Assembly (NCBI RefSeq): GCF_040518285.1
Contig: NZ_CP155449.1
Span: 930,001 to 994,000 of the forward strand
DNA from: Knoellia sp. S7-12
GTDB lineage: Bacteria > Actinomycetota > Actinomycetes > Actinomycetales > Dermatophilaceae
DNA length: 64,000 bases
Reading direction: 5' to 3'
A model generated the notes under the pieces. It ran no database searches. It was given only the letters and a program-made list of their open reading frames with translations, and was not told where the DNA came from. A program made the translations under genes and the position numbers. The first letter of the stretch is position 1, and each line of letters starts with the position of its first letter. Shown one piece after another: positions 24,043 through 33,660 of the stretch.

Positions 24043-25022
24043 CCGAACCCTCGCTCGACGACCTGCTCTCCTCGCTGCGGGTTGTCTCGATCCCGATGCG
24101 GGTGAGATTTCGCGGAGTGACCGAGCGGGAGGTGGCTCTCATCGAGGGCCCGGCCGGGTGGGGCGAGTTCGGCCCCTTCCTCGAGTACGCCCCGCCCGAG
24201 GCGAGTCGCTGGCTGACCGCCGCCGTCGAGGCCGCGTGGCACGGCTGGCCGGCTCCGCTTCGTGATTTCGTGCCGGTCAACGCAACCGTGCCGGCGATCG
24301 CCCCTGACGCCGTTCCCGCTGTGCTGCAGCGGTTCCCCGGGACGACGACTGCCAAGGTCAAGGTCGCCGAGCGCGGACAAACGACAGAAGTCGACGTATG
24401 CCGTGTGGCCGCCGTTCGCGAGGCGATGGGACCCCACGCTCGGGTCCGGGTCGATGCGAACGGAGCCTGGGACATCACGACGGCGACGGAGGTTCTGGGC
24501 CGGCTGGCGGCATACGACATCGAGTATGCGGAGCAGCCATGCGCAAGTGTCGAGGAGCTGCGCGACCTGCGAATCGCCCTGGCCCGCAATGGGATCGACA
24601 TCCCGGTCGCGGCCGATGAGTCGATCCGCAAGGCGGAGGACCCGATGCGCGTGCGGGACCTCGAGGCAGCGGACCTCATCGTCATCAAGGCCGCGCCGCT
24701 CGGGGGAGTGCGGCGAGCGCTCGACATCGTCGCCGAGTGCGGGTTGCCCGCGGTCGTGTCATCGGCCCTCGACACCAGCGTCGGGATGGCGGCAGGGGTG
24801 GCGCTGGCAGCCGCCTTGCCACAACTCGACCACGCCTGTGGGCTCGGCACCGTGGCCCTGCTCGACGGTGATGTGACCGCAGAGTCGCTCGTGCCCGTGG
24901 ATGGCAAGCTGCCGGTGCGTCGAGTCGCTGCCGACCCCGGCCTGCTGGACCGCCATGCAGCGTCACCCGAGCGAGTCCAGTGGTGGCGCGAGCGAGTCAC
25001 TTCTGCCTGGGAGGTCACATGA
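24039..25022 (+). CDS. menC: o-succinylbenzoate synthase
   Basis: A protein of 327 aa of the enolase superfamily that dehydrates SHCHC to OSB. Catalytic pieces are visible: the base motif TAKVKVAE (KxK), the metal ligands in VRVDANGAWD, EYAEQP and AADES, and the opposite-face lysine in IVIKAAPLGGVR. The ATG at 24039 overlaps the stop of the mini-VOC gene by 4 nt, and the stop overlaps the next ATG by 4 nt. No other promoter is apparent, so its transcription depends on the leader gene. Confidence 0.94.
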   Translation: MTEPSLDDLLSSLRVVSIPMRVRFRGVTEREVALIEGPAGWGEFGPFLEYAPPEASRWLTAAVEAAWHGWPAPLRDFVPVNATVPAIAPDAVPAVLQRFPGTTTAKVKVAERGQTTEVDVCRVAAVREAMGPHARVRVDANGAWDITTATEVLGRLAAYDIEYAEQPCASVEELRDLRIALARNGIDIPVAADESIRKAEDPMRVRDLEAADLIVIKAAPLGGVRRALDIVAECGLPAVVSSALDTSVGMAAGVALAAALPQLDHACGLGTVALLDGDVTAESLVPVDGKLPVRRVAADPGLLDRHAASPERVQWWRERVTSAWEVT

Positions 25023-25744
25023 TCACGGTGCGCTGGGTGTGGGCGTTCCTCGACACCGTTGACGACGATGCCGAGGCGTCAGAGGCGTTCTGGCACAGGG
25101 TCACTCGCACTGAGCTCTCGCCGCCGCGGGGCGAGCGAGGTGAGTTCGCAACGCTGGTGCCGCAGCTCGGTGATGCCTGGGTCAAGGTGCAGCGCGTCGT
25201 TGAGGGCGGGGGAGTCCACCTCGATCTCGACGTCGAGCAGCCGCTGCCAGAAGCCGCCGCTGAGGCCACAAGACGGGGCGCCAGCGAAATCGTTCGCCAG
25301 GAGGACGTCATCGTCATGACCTCACCTGGCGGGTTCACCTTCTGCCTCACCTCATGGACGCAGGCTGGCTCGCCGATCAATCAGGTCCGTGAAGACCAGC
25401 CCGACCTGCTCGACCAGATCTGCCTCGACGTGCCAAGCGAGCTGTACGACGCCGAGGTCGACTTCTGGGAGCAGCTCACCGGTTGGCGCAGACGCACCGG
25501 AGCCCTCCCGGAGTTCACGTCACTGACGCGACCGGACGGCATACCCGTCCGGCTGTTGTTCCAAAAGCTCGGCGACCGTAGCGGAACCGTCCGCGGACAC
25601 GTCGACTTCGCCTGCCACGACCGAGCCGCGAGCCGAGAGGCCCACGTTGCCGCCGGCGCCACCGTCGTCTCCGAGCACGACTTCTGGACCGTCATGCACG
25701 ACCCCGTCGGGCGCATCTACTGCCTCACTCACCGCTTGCCCTGA
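25019..25744 (+). CDS. VOC family protein (two glyoxalase-like halves)
   Basis: A protein of 241 aa. It starts MITVRWVWAFLDTVDDDAEASEAFW, the usual VOC beta-alpha start; a second half begins near LDQICLDVPSELYDAEVDFWEQLTGW and ends MHDPVGRIYCLTHR. Likely metal ligands are His/Glu in HLDLDVE and HVDFACHD. The substrate is unknown. It is coupled to menC (ATGA) and ends just before the insertion sequence. Confidence 0.83.
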   Translation: MITVRWVWAFLDTVDDDAEASEAFWHRVTRTELSPPRGERGEFATLVPQLGDAWVKVQRVVEGGGVHLDLDVEQPLPEAAAEATRRGASEIVRQEDVIVMTSPGGFTFCLTSWTQAGSPINQVREDQPDLLDQICLDVPSELYDAEVDFWEQLTGWRRRTGALPEFTSLTRPDGIPVRLLFQKLGDRSGTVRGHVDFACHDRAASREAHVAAGATVVSEHDFWTVMHDPVGRIYCLTHRLP

Positions 25745-25774
25745 CCGTTCGCCTGTCCGCGCGGATGTCGCCCC

Positions 25775-25780
25775 GCTAGC
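25775..25780. repeat. left copy of the IS481 target-site duplication
   Basis: GCTAGC; its partner is at 26885-26890. On the minus strand the bases at 25778-25776 read TAG and form the transposase stop codon. Confidence 0.9.
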
Positions 25781-26762
25781 TGTACTGACCTGACAGGTTG
25801 ATCAAGCGGGTGTTGGGTGGCTTGTTCCCGCAGGCGGTGTGGGGTCGGTGGTGGTTGTACTCGTGGAGCCATGCTGGCAGAGCTTGGCGTCGTTCGGTCT
25901 CTGAGGTGTAGCAGCGGGCGTATCCCCATCCGTCGGCCATGGTGCGGTGGAAGCGTTCGACCTTGCCGTTGGTCTGTGGGCGGCGGGGCCGGGTGCGTGA
26001 GTGTTTGATGCCGAGCTCTGCGCAGACGTCCCGCCACAGGTGTGACACGTACGGGGACCCGTTGTCGGACAGGACTCTGCGGATGGTGATGCCGCGGGCG
26101 ACGTACCAGGCGACGGCTCGGCGCAGGACGGCGGTGGCGGTGGCGGCGGTCTCGTTGTCGTGGATCTCGGCGTAGGCGACTCGGGAATGGTCATCGATGA
26201 CGGTGTGCACGAATGCGTGGCCCATCTTCGGGTTGTGGTTCTTGCTCTTCGGTTTGCCCGGGGTGGCTGTCCGGTTCTTCATGCCCTGAGCTCGGCCCAC
26301 GAAGCGCCACCCGCCACCGTCGGGGATGTTCCCGAACTTCTTGACGTCCACGTGCAGCATGTCCCCGGGATGCTCATGCTCGTAGCGGCGCACCGGCTCA
26401 CCGGTGGCGCGATCGACGTGCGCCAACCGGTTCAGGTGACACCTGGTGAGCACCCGGTGCACTGTCGAGGGTGCAACACCCACGTGTGCAGCGAGCTGGA
26501 CCGGACCCAGGCGCTTGCGCAGCCGCAACGACACGATCCGCTTCGTCGTCGACACGCAGGTCTTGGCCGGCATCACGTGCGGGCGGCTCGAGCGGTCGCT
26601 CATCGGCTCACCGGCGGCATACCTGTCAGCCCACCGCTTCACCGTCGGCCACGAACATTGGAATCGTGCCGCGACCTCACTGATCGGCACGCCCTGATCG
26701 ACGACAAGTTGGGCAACCTTAAGACGGTGACGAACCGTCAGGGCAGCGTTAGCGTGGGACAT
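25776..26762 (-). CDS. IS481 family transposase
   Basis: A protein of 328 aa. N-terminal helix-turn-helix (LKVAQLVVDQGVPISEVAARF) and a second HTH (LGPVQLAAHVGVAPSTVHRVL) are followed by the DDE integrase core: first Asp in MLHVDVKKFG, second in VLSDNGSPYVS, Glu in NGKVERFHRTMADGWGYAR. It also has the family's HEYNHHRPHTACG block. The ATG is at 26762. The last Ser codon and the TAG stop are contributed by the target duplication outside the element. Confidence 0.95.
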   Translation of the reverse strand: MSHANAALTVRHRLKVAQLVVDQGVPISEVAARFQCSWPTVKRWADRYAAGEPMSDRSSRPHVMPAKTCVSTTKRIVSLRLRKRLGPVQLAAHVGVAPSTVHRVLTRCHLNRLAHVDRATGEPVRRYEHEHPGDMLHVDVKKFGNIPDGGGWRFVGRAQGMKNRTATPGKPKSKNHNPKMGHAFVHTVIDDHSRVAYAEIHDNETAATATAVLRRAVAWYVARGITIRRVLSDNGSPYVSHLWRDVCAELGIKHSRTRPRRPQTNGKVERFHRTMADGWGYARCYTSETERRQALPAWLHEYNHHRPHTACGNKPPNTRLINLSGQYS

Positions 26763-26884
26763 GAGGGCCTCCTGTGTGTGGCAGTGGTGACTTGGCAGTT
26801 CCACTCCACCGCGGGAGGCCCTTCCCGCGCCACTGATCAGATCAGCGGATCGCAATCACTCAACCAACGTCCCGGGTCAGTACA
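25781..26884. mobile_element. complete IS481-family insertion sequence with 6-bp target duplication
   Basis: About 1104 bp. The ends share TGTACTGACC as perfect terminal inverted repeats (25781-25790 and 26875-26884), with weaker matches further inward. The 6-bp sequence GCTAGC directly flanks both ends (25775-25780 and 26885-26890), which fits the NCTAGN target preference known for IS481. One intact transposase is carried on the minus strand. The intact ends, duplication and reading frame suggest a recent insertion. Confidence 0.93.
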
Positions 26885-26921
26885 GCTAGCGTGGCGACCA
26901 ACAGGTGTGGACGGAGAGTCG

Positions 26922-28142
26922 ATGACGACCAAGGACCTCAAGGGCCGACGCAGTGCGCTCGAGCGAGCCCGCGAGGAGTGGGCGGAGCGTCGCAGCACCG
27001 GGTCCGAGGGCGTTCCCGACACGATCGTCGACAGCTGGAACCGCAGCGCCGACCACGTCCCGGACAGCGTCAGCGAGGCGCCGATGGACGACCCCGACCA
27101 GACGCAGGCGGAGTTCGAGGACTCTCCGCTCCACGTTGCGGTGGGCCAACTCGAGGGTGAACTGCGTCGCGCGGCAGAGGATGGTGACCTCGTCGTCGCG
27201 GTGACCGATCGCGACACCCGCATCCTGTGGACCTACGGCGGACGAGTCATGCGACGCAAGGCCGAACGCGTCAACTTCGTCGCCGGTGGTCGTTGGGATG
27301 AGGGCAGCGTGGGCACCAATGCGCTGTCTCTCGCACAGCAGACTGGCCGGACCCAGTCGGTCTTTTCGGCCGAGCACTACGCGCCGATCGTCCACAACTG
27401 GGTCTGCTGGGCGGCGCCCGTGCGCGATCTCGTCACCGGCGAGCAGCTCGGTGTCCTCGACCTGTCGACGACGTGGGACCGCACCCACCCCATCGGCGCC
27501 GCCACCGCCACTGCGCTGGCCTCGCTTCTCGAACGTGAGATCCCGCGCGCAGGGTCAGGCAGCCCGACCTCCCATGCCGGCAGCGGGCTCTCGCTGCGCG
27601 TCCTCGGCGCGGCCGAGGCGCACGTCGACGGTGCTCGGCTGCTCCTCACGCGGCGCCAGAGCGAGATCCTCGCGATCCTGGCCCTCCACCCCCAGGGCCT
27701 GAGCCTCGATGCCTTGCATGCTGCGCTCTATGGCGATGCCCGCGTCTCCGCGTCAACCCTCAAGGCCGAGGTGTCGCACCTGAGGCAGGCTCTCGGCGGA
27801 CGGCTCACCTCCCGCCCCTACCGGCTCGACCTCCCGGTGACGTGCGACGCGGTCGAGGTGATGCGCGCGGTCCGCAGCGGGGACGTGGAAGGTGCGGTCG
27901 CGGCATACGGCGGAGATCTTGTGCCCGGCACGGAGTCACCCGAACTCACCTCGACCGGCGACTTCCTCGCCGTCGCCGTGCGGGAGTCCTTGCTTGCCGA
28001 CCCACGGCCGGACGTCGTCGTCCGCTACGCCCGGTCGGTGCCCTATGACACGGAGGTCGTCGAACGCGCCCTGGCCGCGCTCGGTGACCGGCCGCATCCT
28101 GCCCGGGCCGAACTCATCGCGATCCACTCGGCCAACCGCTGA
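26922..28142 (+). CDS. GAF-domain transcriptional regulator of the aldehyde dehydrogenase gene
   Basis: A protein of 406 aa. Residues ~70-210 resemble the GAF-type sensor of AcoR-like regulators (VVAVTDRDTRILWTYGGRVM, GGRWDEGSVGTNALSLAQQ, VRDLVTGEQLGVLDLSTTW). Residues ~225-310 form a winged-helix DNA-binding unit (LTRRQSEILAILALHPQGLSLDAL, ASTLKAEVSHLRQAL). GGAGAG lies 7 nt before the ATG at 26922. The same kind of regulator precedes aldehyde dehydrogenase plus DUF779 in other actinobacteria. The IS481 copy sits 32 nt upstream of the start codon, inside the likely promoter. Confidence 0.85.
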   Translation: MTTKDLKGRRSALERAREEWAERRSTGSEGVPDTIVDSWNRSADHVPDSVSEAPMDDPDQTQAEFEDSPLHVAVGQLEGELRRAAEDGDLVVAVTDRDTRILWTYGGRVMRRKAERVNFVAGGRWDEGSVGTNALSLAQQTGRTQSVFSAEHYAPIVHNWVCWAAPVRDLVTGEQLGVLDLSTTWDRTHPIGAATATALASLLEREIPRAGSGSPTSHAGSGLSLRVLGAAEAHVDGARLLLTRRQSEILAILALHPQGLSLDALHAALYGDARVSASTLKAEVSHLRQALGGRLTSRPYRLDLPVTCDAVEVMRAVRSGDVEGAVAAYGGDLVPGTESPELTSTGDFLAVAVRESLLADPRPDVVVRYARSVPYDTEVVERALAALGDRPHPARAELIAIHSANR

Positions 28143-28147
28143 GTCAG

Positions 28148-28169
28148 CTCTGACCAACCTCTGACCAAC
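28148..28169 (+). promoter_or_regulatory. tandem 11-bp direct repeats in the aldehyde dehydrogenase promoter
   Basis: CTCTGACCAAC occurs twice back to back (28148-28158, 28159-28169), so the copies lie on one face of the helix. A -10-like TAGCGT follows at 28181-28186, placing the repeats over the -35 region, as for an activator site. The regulator encoded just upstream is the natural candidate. Confidence 0.6.
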
Positions 28170-28238
28170 CCCACCCGTCCTAGCGTCCGCGCAAGTGGTG
28201 ACGCACTGGCGCGTCGCCCAGGACAAGGAGGTCCGGTC

Positions 28239-29756
<1,518 letters not shown>

Positions 29757-29757
29757 G

Positions 29758-30147
29758 ATGACCGAGCCATCTGTGATGACCCGCGTCGAGCTCACGGACC
29801 CTGCCGCAGAGCTTCTCGTGCGACTGGAGCGCATCCACGGTGCGCTGATGTTCCACCAGTCCGGTGGGTGCTGCGACGGGTCATCACCGATGTGCTTCCC
29901 GGTCGGAGAGTTCATGACCTCGGACGCCGACGTGCTGCTCGGCACGTTGGCGCCCGGAGGCGTGACGCCGATCGAGTTCTGGATGAGCCTCACGCAGTAC
30001 GAGTACTGGAAGCACACCCACCTCACCGTTGACGTCGTGCCGGGGCGGGGGTCGGGCTTCTCGGTCGAGGCGCCGGAGGGCGTTCGTTTCCTCATCCGCT
30101 CGCGGCTCATGACGGAGGAGGAGCTCGTCGCGTTCGGTCTGTTCTGA
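29758..30147 (+). CDS. DUF779 domain protein
   Basis: A protein of 129 aa with the Cys-rich signature FHQSGGCCDGSSPMCFP and TQYEYWKHTHLTVDVVPGRG of DUF779, a family nearly always next to aldehyde dehydrogenase. Function is unknown; a metal-binding or chaperone role is only a guess from the cysteines and histidines. The ATG is one base after the dehydrogenase stop, so they are co-translated. Confidence 0.9.
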   Translation: MTEPSVMTRVELTDPAAELLVRLERIHGALMFHQSGGCCDGSSPMCFPVGEFMTSDADVLLGTLAPGGVTPIEFWMSLTQYEYWKHTHLTVDVVPGRGSGFSVEAPEGVRFLIRSRLMTEEELVAFGLF

Positions 30148-30176
30148 CGGGGTTCCGCCGTCTCGTCGGCTCGACA

Positions 30177-30182
30177 TAGAGT
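30177..30182 (+). promoter_or_regulatory. leaderless-type -10 of the MFS gene
   Basis: TAGAGT, CGCAGG, then the GTG start at 30189. The spacing of 6 nt places the transcription start at the first base of the start codon. Confidence 0.55.
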
Positions 30183-30188
30183 CGCAGG

Positions 30189-31475
30189 GTGCCGCTGCTC
30201 CTGGACCTCGAACCGCTCCGGAGCAATGCGAACTACCGGCGACTGTATGCCGGGTTCACCCTTTCCAACGTCGGCTCCCAGCTCGCTGTGGTCGCCATCG
30301 GCCTGCAGGTCTATGACCTGACTCGCTCCACGGCGTCGGTCGGCATCGTCGGGCTGTGCGCGCTCATCCCGCTCGTGGTCATGGGTCTCTATGGCGGGAC
30401 GCTCATCGACCACTTCGACCGACGGATCGTCGGGCTCGTCGCCCAGAGCGTCGCGTTCCTCGTGAGCATCCTCTGCGCGCTCCAGGCATGGATGGGCAAC
30501 ACCCAGGTCTGGGTGCTCTATGCGCTCGTCGCCGCGTGGAACGCCGCCTTTGCCGTCTCCTCACCGGCGCGCACCTCGATCTATCCGCGGATCCTGCGCC
30601 GCGACCAACTCCCAGCGGCGAACGCCCTGTCGGTGTTCGCGATGAACGCGTCGATGACGGTGGGGCCGTTGCTCGCGGGCGTCCTCGTCGACTGGGGTGG
30701 CTTCAAGACGGCCTACACGGTCGATGCCATCATCACGACCGCCGCGCTGTGGGGCCTGGCCCGATTGCCCTCTCTCCCACCGGAACCCGCAGATCCAGGC
30801 GGCGTCAAGACCGTGCCTTCCAAACCCGGCATACGCTCCGTCCTGGACGGATTCACGTTCCTCGCCACGCGACCCAACGTCCGCATGACCTTCATCGCCG
30901 ACATCGCCGCCATGGTCCTCGCGCAGCCTCGAGTGCTCTTCCCGGCAGCGGGAGCGGTGATCTTCGGCGGCGGAGCGACGACGGTGGGCGCCCTCTCGGC
31001 CGCTGCTGCCGTCGGCGGAATCGGGGCGATGTTCTTCTCCGGACGGCTCGGCTCGGTAATCCATCAGGGGCGCGCGATCCTCATCTCGATCGTCGGGTGG
31101 GGCGCCGCGATCGCCGGCCTCGGGGCAGCCATGCTCGCGGCCGGTGACGTGCTCACCCGGGGTCAGGCGCTGTGGCTCGGCCTCGTCGCGATGGCCGTCG
31201 CCGGGGCGGCGGACTCGGTCAGCGCGGTCTTCCGGACGACGATCCTCCAGTCGGCGACGCCGGATCACCTGCGTGGGCGGCTCCAAGGTGTGTTCATCGT
31301 CGTCGTGGCGGGCGGGCCGCGGCTCGGTGAGCTGATCGGTGGGTTCGTCGCCGAGAACATCGGCGAGGGGATGACTGCGCTGGTCGGCGGATTCGCCTGT
31401 GTCGCAGCGATTGTCGTGCTGGCGAAGCTGACGCCGGGCTTCCTGCGCTACGACGCCCGCAACCCGACCCCCTGA
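30189..31475 (+). CDS. MFS transporter, EntS/MFS_3 type
   Basis: A protein of 428 aa with about twelve membrane segments. Seen: NVGSQLAVVAIGLQVYDLTRSTASVG at the first helices, GGTLIDHFDRRIVGL (family loop 2-3) and LQSATPDHLRGRLQGVF late in the protein, all typical of the enterobactin-exporter-like MFS group. Substrate unknown. The GTG at 30189 lies 6 nt after TAGAGT (30177-30182), a leaderless-type promoter, so the gene is a separate unit from DUF779. Confidence 0.88.
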   Translation: MPLLLDLEPLRSNANYRRLYAGFTLSNVGSQLAVVAIGLQVYDLTRSTASVGIVGLCALIPLVVMGLYGGTLIDHFDRRIVGLVAQSVAFLVSILCALQAWMGNTQVWVLYALVAAWNAAFAVSSPARTSIYPRILRRDQLPAANALSVFAMNASMTVGPLLAGVLVDWGGFKTAYTVDAIITTAALWGLARLPSLPPEPADPGGVKTVPSKPGIRSVLDGFTFLATRPNVRMTFIADIAAMVLAQPRVLFPAAGAVIFGGGATTVGALSAAAAVGGIGAMFFSGRLGSVIHQGRAILISIVGWGAAIAGLGAAMLAAGDVLTRGQALWLGLVAMAVAGAADSVSAVFRTTILQSATPDHLRGRLQGVFIVVVAGGPRLGELIGGFVAENIGEGMTALVGGFACVAAIVVLAKLTPGFLRYDARNPTP

Positions 31476-31490
31476 GGCTGCGGCCTCGGG
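31471..31490. terminator. small bidirectional hairpin between convergent genes
   Basis: CCTGAGGC pairs with GCCTCGGG (7 of 8, one wobble) around TGCG. It includes the MFS stop codon and precedes the convergent membrane protein gene. Confidence 0.5.
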
Positions 31491-31515
31491 TGGTGCGTGG
31501 GGGCAGGGCAGGTGG

Positions 31516-31950
31516 TCAGGCAGGGGCGGTCCTGTCGGTGACAGGCGCCAGGCGACGCCAGGCCGCGACGACCAAGGCCACTCGTGCCACGGCCATGACC
31601 GGTGGGATGGGCAGCGCAAAGCCGATCCAGAACGCGACCTCGACCGGGATGGGTGCGACCGCGAGGATCGCACCGAGGCGACGATTGCTCAACAGCAGGA
31701 CGCCCCCCACCGCGACGACGCCGGTCACGCCAGCGAAGGCGAGCAGGGTGGCGATGAACTGGTTCACCGTCAGGGCGTCCCACCACGGGCCTCCGTACAT
31801 CGGAAAGAGGTCCCACAACCAAGGGAGCGCGCGCTCGCTCCGTACGTAGGCGGCGATGGGGATGGCCGGCAGGCCGAAGCCCACGGCATACGCGAGTGTC
31901 ACTCCACCTGCCCAACGCGACGCCTTCACGGCGCTCACCTCGCTCACCAT
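31516..31950 (-). CDS. hypothetical membrane protein
   Basis: A protein of 144 aa not recognised, with four predicted membrane segments (GGVTLAYAVGFGLPAIPIAAYV; IATLLAFAGVTGVVAVGGVLLL; ILAVAPIPVEVAFWIGFALPI; MAVARVALVVAAW). Between the first two is an aromatic loop, LPWLWDLFPMYGGPWWDAL. It is convergent with the MFS gene and upstream of nothing obvious; the mycothione reductase gene is co-oriented behind it. Confidence 0.65.
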   Translation of the reverse strand: MVSEVSAVKASRWAGGVTLAYAVGFGLPAIPIAAYVRSERALPWLWDLFPMYGGPWWDALTVNQFIATLLAFAGVTGVVAVGGVLLLSNRRLGAILAVAPIPVEVAFWIGFALPIPPVMAVARVALVVAAWRRLAPVTDRTAPA

Positions 31951-32019
31951 TTCCGGGTCCGGAGTCCTCGTCCCTTCACGCTAACGGCGCACCCGACCCG
32001 ATCCCATGGCCCGCCTCGA

Positions 32020-33438
32020 CTAGTGACGAGGCTGCACGTCGAGGCCGAGGAGGGCGTTCTCGACGACCTCGGCGAGCGCGGGGTGGATCCAGTACTGGCC
32101 CCGCGCGACCTCGTGCGCGTTCTGCCCGAACGACGCCGCCTGGATGAGCGGCTGGATGAGCGTCGAGGCGTTCGGCCCCATGCAGTGGGCGCTGAGGATG
32201 AGCCTGGTCGACGGGTCGGCGTAGACCGTGAGGATGCCGGTCGTGTCCTCGAGGGCCCACCCGTAGGCCGTGTCGCCGAACGACTGTGTCTTGGCGACGT
32301 AGGGCGTCCCGGCCTCGTCGAGCTCGGCCCGGGTCGGCCCGAACGCCGCGATCTGCGGGTGTCCGAACACGGCGTGCGGCACGAACCGGTGGTCGGCGTC
32401 GAGAGGTTCACCGTCCATCCGCCCGGCGTCGACGGCGAGGTTGTGGGCGACGATGCGGGCTTCGTGGTTGGCGACGTGCTTGAGCTGCCACGAGTTCGCG
32501 ACGTCACCCAGGGCCCACACACCGTCTGCCGTGGTGTGCTGCTGCGCGTCGACGACGACCACGCCGCGGGCGTCGACCTCGATGCCGCCGGTCTCGACCT
32601 CGAGCCGGGAACCATTGGGGGTCCGACCCACGGCGACGAGCACGGCGTCGACCTCGACGTCGGTGTCGCCGTCCAGACCCTTGAGCCCGAGCGTCCACGT
32701 GCCCGCGTCGGAGCGCATGGCCGACGTGACGACGGTCTCGAGCCGCACGTCGTGTCTGCCACGGGCGAGCTCGGTGTAGCGGCGCGAGATCTCGGCGTCC
32801 TCGGCGCGCAGCAGGGCGGACGAGCGTTGGATCTGGGTGACTTCGACACCGAGTGCGCTGAAGACGTGCGCGAACTCGCACGCCACGAAGCCCCCGCCGA
32901 CGATCGCCATCCGCTGAGGCAGCTCGTCCATCCGCATCACGGTGTCGCTCGTGTGGATTCCACGCGCCGGGTCGACCCTGTCCAGCCCGTCGATGTCGAG
33001 GAGGTCGGCACGCGACCCGGCGGCGACGACGACGCGATCGGCGGTGATCTCCTCACCGGTCGACAGCGCAAGGTGACGCTCGCCCACGAAACGGGCGGTC
33101 GCGGCATACACGGTCACAAAGCCCTGGCTTCGGCGGTAGCGCTCACCACCGTCGGCGATCAGGTCGATCCGGTTGGTGAAGATGCGGTCGCGGATCCCGG
33201 GCCAGTCGACGCTGACCTCGCGACTGATCGTCACCCCGAGGCGCTCAGCCTCGCGTGACTCGAGGACGCGGTCAGCGGGAAGGACGAGCATTTTGGTCGG
33301 GATGCAGCCGACGTTGAGGCAGGTGCCGCCGAACGTGCCCTCCTCGACGATCGCGATGTCGAGGCCTTCGAGCTCGGGCGTGACGAGCGAGTTGCCCGAC
33401 CCGGTGCCGATGATGATCAGGTCGTGGTGCGTCGCCAT
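32020..33438 (-). CDS. mtr: mycothione reductase
   Basis: A protein of 472 aa, a flavin disulfide reductase that reduces mycothiol disulfide with NADPH. Seen: FAD-binding IIIGTGSGNS, the redox disulfide Cys40-Cys45 in GGTCLNVGCIPTKM, NAD(P)-binding MAIVGGGFVACEFAHVFSALG, GVWALGDVANSWQLKHVANHEARI and the C-terminal active-site His-Glu block (YWIHPALAEVVENALLGL). The GTGSGNS start is characteristic of Mtr. A -10-like TACGCT (33445-33450 on the complement) lies 6 nt before the ATG and overlaps a CGGCATAC octamer. Confidence 0.95.
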   Translation of the reverse strand: MATHHDLIIIGTGSGNSLVTPELEGLDIAIVEEGTFGGTCLNVGCIPTKMLVLPADRVLESREAERLGVTISREVSVDWPGIRDRIFTNRIDLIADGGERYRRSQGFVTVYAATARFVGERHLALSTGEEITADRVVVAAGSRADLLDIDGLDRVDPARGIHTSDTVMRMDELPQRMAIVGGGFVACEFAHVFSALGVEVTQIQRSSALLRAEDAEISRRYTELARGRHDVRLETVVTSAMRSDAGTWTLGLKGLDGDTDVEVDAVLVAVGRTPNGSRLEVETGGIEVDARGVVVVDAQQHTTADGVWALGDVANSWQLKHVANHEARIVAHNLAVDAGRMDGEPLDADHRFVPHAVFGHPQIAAFGPTRAELDEAGTPYVAKTQSFGDTAYGWALEDTTGILTVYADPSTRLILSAHCMGPNASTLIQPLIQAASFGQNAHEVARGQYWIHPALAEVVENALLGLDVQPRH

Positions 33439-33660
33439 GCCTTCAGCGTATGCCGGGTGGTTCCGTCCATCTCAGGCCCTTCCGTTCGCGGGTGTCAGAG
33501 GTCTCTGATGGACTTCTGAGGTGGCGGCCAGCAGTGGGGCGTGGCGGCCTTTGCGGCCGTGCTCGCGGAGGCCGCGGCTTGAGCAGTTCGGTTGTGCTGC
33601 AAGTGAATTCGCGTGTGGATAACCTTTTGAGTGTCACCGAACAGGTGTACGATGAGAGGT

